A DNA stretch of 64,000 nt from CAZLWA01 sp964563165 (lineage in GTDB: Bacteria > CLD3 > SB21): positions 4,696 to 68,695 of the forward strand of contig CAZLWA010000016.1 of assembly GCA_964563165.1 (NCBI GenBank), read 5' to 3'. Shown here piece after piece: positions 8,998-17,043 of the stretch (positions are counted from its first letter, which is position 1; the number at the start of each line of letters is the position of its first letter). Below the pieces are notes generated by a model that was given only the letters and a program-made list of their open reading frames with translations, was not told the origin of the DNA and made no database searches. The translations under genes were made by a program, and so were the position numbers.

Positions 8998-10782
8998 ATG
9001 GCAAAAGAGATCTTAAATAAGACCGAGGCGGAAATTCTGATGGAAACGGATGCGAAGTTTTCCAAATCGGAAAGCGCGTTTCTGAAAGAAATCATTACCA
9101 AATATTATCGTCAGCCGATCCCGTTTGATCTGGAAGTCTACCGCCATTTTGCCGAGCAGCCGGTGGAGCTGCGAACCCAGATTCAAAATGATCCCTTCTG
9201 GCAGAGCATCGGGCGCTTTATCCCTCTGCTGGATTTCAGTGAAAAAGAACGCCTGAAGTTTGCGCGGGAATCGGAATGCGAGAAACTGCTTTTGTTTTTG
9301 CTTTTTGAAAAGGACCTGACCGTACTGGAAGCGGTTTTCAACAACCCGCGGCTGCCTACCAAAGTATTATTCGATTATATCAACCTGATCAAGGAACGGG
9401 ATATTGAGCGCGAGGACGATAAGATCGTCCGCATGGCGCAGGCCATCCTCAAACGGCGAAGCCGGCGCATTATCAGAGCTCAGGAAATTCGCACGATTCT
9501 TTCGGGTGAAATGGACGAAGAAAAAGTGCTGACGTTACTGGTATTTTTGACCGATAAGGATCCGCACATTCGGGAATCCGCTTCCAATGCGGTTTCGATG
9601 GTTTCCCTGGAAGCCGTGGACGCGGTTATTAAGAACGATGAGGCCGTAACGCGGCTTCGCGAGCGGTTTCCGAAAATGTCCGGCATTGAATATTTTGAGA
9701 TGCTTCGAACGGCTACCCGGCTGGTTTTGTCCGTGCAAGCTACGAATCAAATGATGGAATCGGGCAGCGCCGATGTGAGTCATTTGGAAATAGATTTACG
9801 GAAGGCTATGAAAAGCCGCAAATTGAAATTGCTGACCGCCAGCGAAGAAGATCCCTCCGATTTTTTCAATTTGAGCGTGCTGGCCACCATGCATGTGGAT
9901 ATCGACCCTGAACTGCGTGGGAAGGCCTCTGAAATCTTGTCGCTGGAGGATTTGTTCGATCTGATCGGCGACGAGTCCACGCCGCGCCGGATCGCTTCCG
10001 ATATCCTGCAATTACTCGAAAGACACTCCGACCGGCAAATCAAATCCCGCGCGGAAGAGATACGCCTTCTTGAAACGGAACGGCTCAATAAGAAAATGAA
10101 GGAGATCGAAGTCAGCGTAAACGCCTACTTCGACGTGATTTTTCAGTCGCTGGGGTACGCGCGTATTAACGATCAGAAAGACGCCGTGCAAGTCCTAAAA
10201 ACGTCGATCAATTATTTGCAGCAATTTCGCGCGGAAACGAAAAACGCAGATGATAAAACACTGGGTGCTGCAACGGATCTGATCAATCAGGCGTTGACGC
10301 ATTTTCAGAGCTCTATCAATTCACTCTATACCGACACCAAGAAAGAGGTTTTCAGCGAATTGGAAGAAATTCAAGGCATGGTCAAACATATCCTGGATCT
10401 GAAGCATTTCAAATTCGATGAGGAATCGGACGACCCGGATGAAGAGATGGACGAGATGATACTGAACAAAGCGGTGATGATCTGGCGGACCGCGATCAGC
10501 CAGTTCCTGGGGCGCGTCAAGGATTTTGAAGAGATGCTGAAGTTAAAATGGATCAAACTGGTACCGGAAGTGGATAAAACGAGAAATCCGGAAATGATCG
10601 AAGAAGAATTACAGGAAGCATTCACGGAGATCGAAGTGCATCACAAAGGCGCCGTGGACTGCAAATTGAAGATCCAATGCCGCGACTGCAAACGCCGCGG
10701 ATGCGCCTCCGAACGTTTTCTTTTGCAAGTTGATTTTCTGTTGGATGAAATCACGGATAATTTCGACAAGCTTAAAAAATAA
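8998..10782 (+). CDS. HEAT-like helical protein with a C-terminal cysteine cluster, function unknown
   Basis: I do not recognise this 594-residue protein. It has no signal peptide or membrane segment and is predicted to be almost all helix. A segment near residues 180-210 (FLTDKDPHIRESASNAV) looks like a HEAT repeat, and residues about 355-460 have charged coiled-coil character. Near the C-terminus, Cys555, Cys561, Cys564 and Cys569 (in KIQCRDCKRRGC) could form a zinc site. It starts 17 bp after the MBL-fold gene and ends 45 bp before a DNA glycosylase gene, so a cytoplasmic role with nucleic acids is possible but is inference from context only. Confidence 0.7.
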   Translation: MAKEILNKTEAEILMETDAKFSKSESAFLKEIITKYYRQPIPFDLEVYRHFAEQPVELRTQIQNDPFWQSIGRFIPLLDFSEKERLKFARESECEKLLLFLLFEKDLTVLEAVFNNPRLPTKVLFDYINLIKERDIEREDDKIVRMAQAILKRRSRRIIRAQEIRTILSGEMDEEKVLTLLVFLTDKDPHIRESASNAVSMVSLEAVDAVIKNDEAVTRLRERFPKMSGIEYFEMLRTATRLVLSVQATNQMMESGSADVSHLEIDLRKAMKSRKLKLLTASEEDPSDFFNLSVLATMHVDIDPELRGKASEILSLEDLFDLIGDESTPRRIASDILQLLERHSDRQIKSRAEEIRLLETERLNKKMKEIEVSVNAYFDVIFQSLGYARINDQKDAVQVLKTSINYLQQFRAETKNADDKTLGAATDLINQALTHFQSSINSLYTDTKKEVFSELEEIQGMVKHILDLKHFKFDEESDDPDEEMDEMILNKAVMIWRTAISQFLGRVKDFEEMLKLKWIKLVPEVDKTRNPEMIEEELQEAFTEIEVHHKGAVDCKLKIQCRDCKRRGCASERFLLQVDFLLDEITDNFDKLKK

Positions 10783-10827
10783 AGAACGCCACGCACTTCC
10801 GTGCCCGGCTTTTCAAATCCCCCGCGA

Positions 10828-11412
10828 ATGGCTAAACTTCCCCGCTCGTTCTACCAACGTCCCACGCCGGATGTCGCTCCCGATCTGTTAGGCAAAATTC
10901 TTGTTCGCGTAAAAAATAAACAAATTACGGCCGGAAAAATTGTCGAGGTGGAAGCCTATCGGAATTCCGAGGACGCCGCGTCCCACGCCCATCGCGGGGT
11001 GACGCCGAGGAATTACCTGATGTTCGGTGAAGCCGGCCATGCCTACGTGTATTTCATCTACGGCATGTATTTTTGTGTGAATGTGGTGACGGAAATGCCC
11101 GGCGTCGCCGGCGCGTGCCTGATCAGAGCTTTGGAGCCTGTTGAAGGGATCGAATATATGAACAAACGGCGGGGAATTAATTCCCTTCATGACCTGACCA
11201 ACGGGCCCGGGAAGTTATGTCTGGCAATGGCGATCGACAAAAAATTGAACGGTGAAGATCTTCTGGGGGATACGTTAACTATTCTCGAAGGTGACGAGCC
11301 GGCAAAGATCAAACGCTCGCCGCGTATCGGCATTCGAGTAGCGGCGGATAAACCGTGGCGTTTTTTTATTGACGGGAACCCGTTTGTATCGAAGTCGAAA
11401 TTGAATAAGTAA
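10828..11412 (+). CDS. 3-methyladenine DNA glycosylase (AAG/MPG family)
   Basis: The 194-residue protein matches the Aag/MPG family: FYQRP at the start, DLLGKIL, the catalytic-region IVEVEAY followed by SHAHRG, then MFGEAGHAYVYFIYGMYFCVNVV and NGPGKLC. Family members excise alkylated and deaminated purines (3-methyladenine, hypoxanthine) to begin base-excision repair. I chose ATG 10828 because the family homology begins at MAKLPRSFY; an in-frame GTG at 10801 would add nine residues without an evident ribosome binding site. It is the last gene of the plus-strand group before the repeat-rich region. Confidence 0.93.
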   Translation: MAKLPRSFYQRPTPDVAPDLLGKILVRVKNKQITAGKIVEVEAYRNSEDAASHAHRGVTPRNYLMFGEAGHAYVYFIYGMYFCVNVVTEMPGVAGACLIRALEPVEGIEYMNKRRGINSLHDLTNGPGKLCLAMAIDKKLNGEDLLGDTLTILEGDEPAKIKRSPRIGIRVAADKPWRFFIDGNPFVSKSKLNK

Positions 11413-11452
11413 ATATTTTTTCACCACAGAGGCACGGAGACACAAAGAAGCC

Positions 11453-11482
11453 TGTGCCAAAGGCGCATCAGCCTCTGGCTGA
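11453..11482. repeat. Twin-hairpin element, copy 1
   Basis: Thirty bases made of two adjacent 15-base hairpins: TGTGCC-AAA-GGCGCA and TCAGCC-TCT-GGCTGA. The single change from the other copies (C to T in the first arm) keeps pairing through a G-T pair. Confidence 0.85.
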
Positions 11483-11573
11483 AAAAGGCAAAAGGCAAAA
11501 GGCAAAAGGCAAAAGGCAACCTCATGCTGACAGCTGAAAGCTATGAACTGAAAACTGATAACTAATAACTTCC

Positions 11574-11612
11574 TCACTCAACTTTCGTCGGATCGTCGGG
11601 CTTAAAGTCCAG
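11574..11612 (-). pseudogene. Duplicated 3' tail of msrB
   Basis: Reads LDFKPDDPTKVE then a TGA stop on the minus strand, one residue different from the msrB C-terminus (LDFTPDDPTKVE) at 13171-13209. The frame differs from that of the adjacent ankyrin gene and nothing else of msrB is present, so this is a stray gene end carried with the flanking repeat. Confidence 0.7.
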
Positions 11613-11641
11613 TTCGCGGTGGACATCCCATGGCAGATCCG

Positions 11642-12958
11642 TTATTCCAGTAATTTAATTATCTCAGCATTCTTTTTCTCTTTGGCTAACTGAATCGGTG
11701 TAACAACGCGGCCCTGAGTCTTGTATTCAACTACGTCCCTTACTTTACCACCGCTATAATCATGATGAACGGTCAATACCTTAAACTCCGTAGAACGCTT
11801 GTCCTTGTCTGCACCGGATTCAAGCAATACCTTTACAACTTCTCTTCTTTCTAAATCGATTGCAAGCAGCAGCGGAGTGAAACTTCTCCAATCACGCGTG
11901 ATATGTCTAAATTGAAGAAAAGCGTAACTATTGAGATCGAAACCATATTCGGCTATGGTTTTAATTTGTTCAACTTTGCCTGAGTCAATGGCGTTAAACA
12001 AAATCGCCGGTAGACCAAGAAGTTCATGCCGCGATGGGCGGGGCACATCGGGGGCCGTATCATAGTTCACGTTAAAATCATAGGGTTTAACGGACATGGA
12101 AAATTCATCAAAAGATAGTGTTTGGCCGTTAGCATAACGAAAACAGCCTTTCTGTGCGGGCTTTTCGAAGTTCATTTTGTCAAGTGTCTTATTGGGGCTT
12201 AGCACCGATTCCATTAGGGTTGTACAGACGGAGAAAAATTTGTGATAGGGAACGCTGTCTTCGCATACAATCCTGAAGTGCCGGCCACCCTGATAATTTA
12301 CTTTGGCCAATTCGCCGGACATCCAGTCCAGTTCTTTTTTCAGACCCGTGACCGCTGAACCTTCAGTATTTGGGATGAAGATGGCCGGCGGTACCAAATC
12401 CAATTGAGACTCATGAACTGTATTATCTTGATTCCTCATACGCGCAGGTAAGAGCCGGCTTTCAACGGGTTTCAATAGAGGGGACTGAAACGTCGTAAGC
12501 GAGATACCCCTGGAATGCACAAAAATTGAGTAATTCAATCCGGGCCCACCTTCTGCAGCGCGGAATACAGGAACCTCCGTCGTAGTTTTGTTTGAGCGCC
12601 CAACAAAACGTATGTCCTGGAATCCGGCATAACGTGCCGTGTAAAATAATTTCTTAACCAATGCGAATTGCGCATCATCCGGTAATTCAATTTTTACACG
12701 CGCGAAAGTATCCCTTCCGGCCTTTTTTATTGAATCGACTTGCCCAATCAGCGTTTGCAAAGTGTCAACAATAGAAGCGATACGAAGCTCATATTTCCTG
12801 ATATCGTCGACCTCTTCCATTTCATGCCCGTCAAGATAAATGGACACGCTGTCGGCGCTGATCATAACATCGTAAGGATTCTTGGGAGGCAGACTGCAAC
12901 CGGTTACGATTAAGAACGCGATGGTCAAACAAAAGATCAGTTTTTTTACAATCTCCAT
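11642..12958 (-). CDS. Lipoprotein with ExbD-like domains and C-terminal ankyrin repeats
   Basis: The 438-residue protein has a lipoprotein signal (KKLIFCLTIAFLIVTGC, Cys21). Residues about 30-120 resemble the periplasmic domain of ExbD/TolR (VMISADSVSIYLDGHEME, then KLFYTARYAGFQDIRFVG). A second weaker copy may occupy about 145-255 (VHSRGISL, then HFRIVCEDSVPYHKFFSVC). Residues about 315-438 contain ankyrin-type helices (PLLLAIDLERREVVKVLLESGAD, then PIQLAKEKKNAEIIKLLE). The likely location is the periplasmic face of a membrane. No ExbB/TolQ or TonB gene is nearby, so an energy-coupling role is unsupported; a binding or scaffold role is inference. Direct repeats bracket the gene. Confidence 0.7.
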   Translation of the reverse strand: MEIVKKLIFCLTIAFLIVTGCSLPPKNPYDVMISADSVSIYLDGHEMEEVDDIRKYELRIASIVDTLQTLIGQVDSIKKAGRDTFARVKIELPDDAQFALVKKLFYTARYAGFQDIRFVGRSNKTTTEVPVFRAAEGGPGLNYSIFVHSRGISLTTFQSPLLKPVESRLLPARMRNQDNTVHESQLDLVPPAIFIPNTEGSAVTGLKKELDWMSGELAKVNYQGGRHFRIVCEDSVPYHKFFSVCTTLMESVLSPNKTLDKMNFEKPAQKGCFRYANGQTLSFDEFSMSVKPYDFNVNYDTAPDVPRPSRHELLGLPAILFNAIDSGKVEQIKTIAEYGFDLNSYAFLQFRHITRDWRSFTPLLLAIDLERREVVKVLLESGADKDKRSTEFKVLTVHHDYSGGKVRDVVEYKTQGRVVTPIQLAKEKKNAEIIKLLE

Positions 12959-13022
12959 GTTACCGCCAGCGTCGTTAGTATTTTAGATTTCATTTTTAGA
13001 TTCCTCTCTTATTAAAAACATT

Positions 13023-13209
13023 TTCACCACAAAGGCCCCAAGGCACTAAGATACTCAAGAATCTGCGCCAAAGGCGCATCAGCCTCTGGCTGAAAAAGGC
13101 AAAAGGCAACCTCATGCTGAAAGCTGAAAGCTGAAAGCTATGAACTGAAAACTGATAACTAATAACTTCCTCACTCAACTTTCGTCGGATCGTCCGGCGT
13201 AAAGTCGAG
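13023..13209. repeat. Composite repeat unit, copy B (includes the true msrB 3' end)
   Basis: Same order of modules as copy A at 11421-11612, but with one GGCAAAA heptamer instead of four and three GCTGAAA heptamers instead of about two. From CCTCATGCTGA to the msrB codons for PDDPTKVE the copies are nearly identical. The heptamer differences look like slipped-strand copy-number variation. Confidence 0.85.
13064..13093. repeat. Twin-hairpin element, copy 2
   Basis: TGCGCC-AAA-GGCGCA followed directly by TCAGCC-TCT-GGCTGA. It lies about 80 bp downstream of the msrB stop in msrB orientation, where it could also act as a 3' stabilising or terminating structure. Confidence 0.85.
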
Positions 13210-13710
13210 GACTATCGAATTCATACAATAGCGGTTTCGTGTCGGCGGCGGCCCGTCGTCGAACAGGTGCCCGAGATGCCCGCCGCAGCGCCCGCACAGA
13301 ACTTCTGTCCTTTGCATGCCGTGTGAACTGTCCGGTTCATAGATCACGCTGTTTTTTCGCATCGTTTCGAAAAAACTCGGCCAGCCGCATGTGCTCGCAA
13401 ATTTCGCTCCCGAACGAAACAAAGCATTTCCGCAAGCCGCGCAGTAATACGTCCCAATGCCCGTGTAATTGCAGTACTTCCCGGTGAATGCTTCTTCGGT
13501 TGCTTTCCTGCGGGCTACCTGATAAATACTGTCCGGTAAAACTTTTTTCCAAACTGAGTCGGGGAGATTCAGTGTGGTCGTATCGGTTTTCGAGTAATAC
13601 GGATTATTGGATTTGTCTGTCATAGTTTTATTAATTGGGTTAGGTGATTTGTTTTGGCAGCCGCACAATGCGAAAATTGTCAAAGTGAGCATAAGAAATG
13701 TCGGTTTCAT
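13171..13710 (-). CDS. msrB: Peptide-methionine (R)-S-oxide reductase, probably membrane-anchored
   Basis: The 179-residue MsrB has the four zinc cysteines Cys90/Cys93 (YYCAAC) and Cys139/Cys142 (LCGRC), the catalytic Cys162 in RYCMNS, and a potential resolving cysteine, Cys108, in FASTCGWPSF. It reduces methionine-R-sulfoxide in proteins. The ATG at 13710 gives a hydrophobic N-terminus ending in LCGC, a lipoprotein-like signal, so it probably works in the envelope rather than the cytoplasm. No msrA lies beside it. Its last 12 codons and the downstream repeats recur at 11421-11612. Confidence 0.92.
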   Translation of the reverse strand: MKPTFLMLTLTIFALCGCQNKSPNPINKTMTDKSNNPYYSKTDTTTLNLPDSVWKKVLPDSIYQVARRKATEEAFTGKYCNYTGIGTYYCAACGNALFRSGAKFASTCGWPSFFETMRKNSVIYEPDSSHGMQRTEVLCGRCGGHLGHLFDDGPPPTRNRYCMNSIVLDFTPDDPTKVE

Positions 13711-13746
13711 TACTAAAAACTTGTAAATATATTGCGGGGAGATCAT

Positions 13747-14100
<354 letters not shown>

Positions 14101-16836
14101 TTGTTTCCAGAAATTGCAAAAGCGTACGATCCGAAGGCGGTAGAAGACAAATGGTATGCATATTGGATGAAGCATGACCTGTTTCGTGCGAAGATCAATA
14201 AAAATAAGAAACCGTTCACGATCATCATTCCGCCGCCGAATGTGACCGGCGCTCTGCATATCGGCCACGCCTATAATAATGCCGTTCAGGATATTTACAT
14301 TCGTTTCAAACGCATGCAGGGCTTCGAAGCACTGTGGTCGCCGGGAACGGACCACGCCGGCATTACCACACAGACCGTCGTCGAAAAACAGTTGAAGAGC
14401 GAGGGCAAAGAGCGCAAGCACATGGAGCGCGAAGCGTTTGTCGCGGAAGTCTGGAAACATAAAGAGATTTACCGCGACCGCATCATCGGCCAATTGCAAA
14501 GAATGGGCTGTTCGTGCGACTGGAAGCGCGAATGGTTCACCATGGACGAGACCTTGTCGAAAGCCGTTCTAGAAGTGTTCGTTCATTTCTATGAAAAAGG
14601 GTGGATCTATAAAGGTAATTATATCGTGAACTGGTGTCCCGCTTCTCAGACGGCAATTTCCGATGAAGAGGTGGATTACAAAGAGATCAACGGAAAACTC
14701 TGGCACTTCAAGTACCCGATCAAAGATTCCAAAGAATTTGTTGTTGTGGCGACCACGCGGCCCGAGACGATGCTCGGCGATACCGGCGTCGGAGTAAATC
14801 CGGAAGACGATCGTTATAAAAAACAGGTCGGAAAAAAAGTTATTCTGCCGATCGTCGGGCGCGAGATGCCGATATTCGCGGACGCCTACGTGGACAAAGA
14901 ATTCGGGACCGGCGCTGTAAAAGTCACGCCGTCGCACGATCCGAACGATTTCCAGATGGGCAAAAGGCATGATCTCGAGTTCATCAACATCATGAATCCC
15001 GACGCGAGTTTGAATATCAACGTGCCCGCGGCATTCCAGGGTATGGAGCGTTACGCCGCGCGGAAGAAAGTTGTCGCGGAAATGGATCGATTGGGATTAC
15101 TGGTGAAGATCGAAGACCACCTGACGCGCATCGGCTATTCCCAGCGCGGGAATGTGCCCATCGAGCCTCTTATTTCGGAGCAATGGTTCCTGAAAATGGA
15201 CGAACTCGCCAAACCCGCTCTGGAAGCGGTTCGGAATGGTACTATTAAACTGCATCCGGAAAAATGGATCAAAACCTACGAGAACTGGTTGACAAATATC
15301 CGCGACTGGTGCATTTCACGGCAACTCTGGTGGGGGCACAGGATACCTGCTTATTATTTGCCTACCGGTGAAATGGTAGTTGCCAGGTCAAAAGATGAAG
15401 CCATTGAAAAATTCAAAATTCTGCGCCAAAGGCGCATCAGCCCCGGGCTGAAAAACTCTGCGCCAAAGGCGCATCAGCCTCCGGCTGAAGAATTCAAAAC
15501 TGAAGACATACGTCAGGACGAAGATGTACTGGATACATGGTTTTCCTCCTGGCTGGTGCCATTCTCGTCATTTGGATGGCCTAAGGAAACGGAAGACGGA
15601 AAATATTTCTATCCGACTAATCTATTGGTGACCGGCCCGGATATTATTTTCTTTTGGGTTGCGCGCATGATCATGGCGGGACTGGAATTCACGAAACGGC
15701 CTCCGTTCTCTCAGGTCTATTTCAACGGCATCGTGAGGGACGAACAAGGGCGCAAAATGAGCAAGTCGCTCGGCAACGGGATCGACCCGATCGAGATCAT
15801 CGAAAAATATTCCGCCGATGCGCTGCGCTTTACGATGGTCGATTCCAGCGCGGAAGGACAGGACCTTTTTCTCAGTGAAAAGCATTTTGAGACGGGCAGA
15901 AATTTTTCGAACAAGGTATGGAATGCCTTCCGCTTTCTCATGATGCACAAACAAAAGTTGCCGCTGGCGAAACCGTTACTGACCGATCCGGCGGACATCA
16001 CGGATATGACCGATCTGTGGATCCTGAGCCGATATCACCGCGCCGTTGCCGGGATCACCGAAGGCCTGGAAAACTATAAACTGCACGATGCGATGCATTC
16101 GGTATACCAATTCTTTTGGAATGACTACTGCGATTGGTATCTGGAATTGATCAAAGACCGTCTGTACAACGCCGACGAAAAGATCAAAACGCAAACGCTT
16201 TCGGTCGCTCTGTTCATTATGGACGGCATTGTGAAACTCATGCATCCGATCGTTCCTTTTGTGACGGAAGAAATATGGCAGAAGCTGGATGACCGGAAAG
16301 ACGGCGACAGCATCATGCGCGAAGCCTGGCCGGCCGGGGATACGCAGTGGATCGATGAACCGATTGAACAAGAGATCGAGCTTATTAAAAACATGATCGT
16401 CGCCATCCGTAATATCCGTTCGGAAATGAACATTCCTCCGGCGAAAAAAACAAATTTATTCCTGGCGGTTGATGATAAGAATATCATTGATGCGCTGCAT
16501 GCGCATCAGAATCATTTTAAGAGCCTGGCGCGTGTGGAGGAGGTGACCATCGGTGCCCGTTCAGCAAAGCCTGAAAATTCAGCCAGCGCGGTCGTTTCCG
16601 GAGTGGAGATCTATGTTCCGCTCGAAGGATTGATCGATTCGGAGGCGGAACGCGGACGTTTACAAAAGGAAATTACGCGCCTGACACTGCAAGTGCACAA
16701 TATCGATCAAAAATTGATGAACGGTGATTTCATAGCCAAGGCGCCGGCTCAAGTGTTGGAAAAAGAAAGATCGAAACGCGAAAATTTCATTCAAACGATC
16801 GAAAAACTCAGTTTAAGTTTACAACAGTTAAAATAG
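14101..16836 (+). CDS. valS: Valyl-tRNA synthetase with a repeat-derived in-frame insertion
   Basis: This class I synthetase charges tRNA-Val. I chose TTG 14101 (911 residues) because AGGAG sits nine bases upstream and homology begins about there (AKAYDPKAVEDKWY). Motifs present: PPPNVTGALHIGHA (HIGH), the editing-domain TTRPETMLGDTGV, DEDVLDTWFSS, GRKMSKSLGN (KMSKS) and a C-terminal coiled coil. Between the editing and catalytic segments, bases 15410-15490 insert 27 residues derived from two copies of the twin-hairpin repeat. Removing them restores a normal AIEKFKTEDIRQDEDVLDTW. The frame stays open and all catalytic motifs are intact, so the enzyme is probably functional. Confidence 0.95.
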   Translation: MFPEIAKAYDPKAVEDKWYAYWMKHDLFRAKINKNKKPFTIIIPPPNVTGALHIGHAYNNAVQDIYIRFKRMQGFEALWSPGTDHAGITTQTVVEKQLKSEGKERKHMEREAFVAEVWKHKEIYRDRIIGQLQRMGCSCDWKREWFTMDETLSKAVLEVFVHFYEKGWIYKGNYIVNWCPASQTAISDEEVDYKEINGKLWHFKYPIKDSKEFVVVATTRPETMLGDTGVGVNPEDDRYKKQVGKKVILPIVGREMPIFADAYVDKEFGTGAVKVTPSHDPNDFQMGKRHDLEFINIMNPDASLNINVPAAFQGMERYAARKKVVAEMDRLGLLVKIEDHLTRIGYSQRGNVPIEPLISEQWFLKMDELAKPALEAVRNGTIKLHPEKWIKTYENWLTNIRDWCISRQLWWGHRIPAYYLPTGEMVVARSKDEAIEKFKILRQRRISPGLKNSAPKAHQPPAEEFKTEDIRQDEDVLDTWFSSWLVPFSSFGWPKETEDGKYFYPTNLLVTGPDIIFFWVARMIMAGLEFTKRPPFSQVYFNGIVRDEQGRKMSKSLGNGIDPIEIIEKYSADALRFTMVDSSAEGQDLFLSEKHFETGRNFSNKVWNAFRFLMMHKQKLPLAKPLLTDPADITDMTDLWILSRYHRAVAGITEGLENYKLHDAMHSVYQFFWNDYCDWYLELIKDRLYNADEKIKTQTLSVALFIMDGIVKLMHPIVPFVTEEIWQKLDDRKDGDSIMREAWPAGDTQWIDEPIEQEIELIKNMIVAIRNIRSEMNIPPAKKTNLFLAVDDKNIIDALHAHQNHFKSLARVEEVTIGARSAKPENSASAVVSGVEIYVPLEGLIDSEAERGRLQKEITRLTLQVHNIDQKLMNGDFIAKAPAQVLEKERSKRENFIQTIEKLSLSLQQLK
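15410..15499. mobile_element. In-frame insertion in valS: two twin-hairpin copies between 9-bp direct repeats
   Basis: Copies at 15422-15451 (second loop CCG) and 15459-15488 (second loop TCC) are spaced 37 bases apart. The whole is bounded by AATTCAAAA at 15410-15418 and again at 15491-15499, like a target-site duplication. The distance between the direct repeats is 81 bases (27 codons). Because 37 is not a multiple of three, the two copies are read in different frames (LRQRRISPGL, then SAPKAHQPPAE). The third frame would end in TGA and is avoided. Confidence 0.8.
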
Positions 16837-17037
16837 CCACGAAGACACCAAGACACAAAGGCACACAAATGTTTATTTATGATAATAATTATCTTTTGTA
16901 ACTAGCGTCTTCATGCCATTGCAGCAGACTAAGTTTCTTGAATTAGCCACGAAGGCACTAAGACACGAAGTTGCACAAAGTTAATTATAATAGTAGTCTT
17001 TCTTTGTGTACCTTTGAGCCTTGGTGTCTTTGCGGCA
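16835..17037. repeat. Three CACCAAGACACTAAG-family repeats between valS and the methyltransferase gene
   Basis: Direct copies at 16835-16860 (GCCACGAAGACACCAAGACA) and 16944-16980 (GCCACGAAGGCACTAAGACA), and an inverted copy at about 17000-17037 (CCTTGGTGTCTTTGCGGC). The inverted pair can fold into a long imperfect hairpin. The unit fills most of the 207-bp gap, leaving little room for a separate promoter. Confidence 0.75.
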
Positions 17038-17043
17038 TGATTT

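Larger units (their letters stand above)
11421..11612. repeat. Composite repeat unit, copy A (includes a copy of the msrB 3' end)
   Basis: This unit consists of a CACCACAGAGGCACGGAGACAC motif region, one twin-hairpin element (11453-11482), four GGCAAAA heptamers, GCTGAAA-type heptamers, an AACTGATAACTAATAAC stretch and then 39 bases equivalent to the last codons and stop of msrB. Copy B, with the same order and different heptamer numbers, is at 13023-13209. The two copies lie in direct orientation around the ExbD-like/ankyrin gene. Confidence 0.85.

Noticed and set aside
11421..13209. Short repeats considered as a CRISPR array
   Set aside because: The repeats are heptamers and composite dispersed elements without regular unique spacers, and no cas gene is present.
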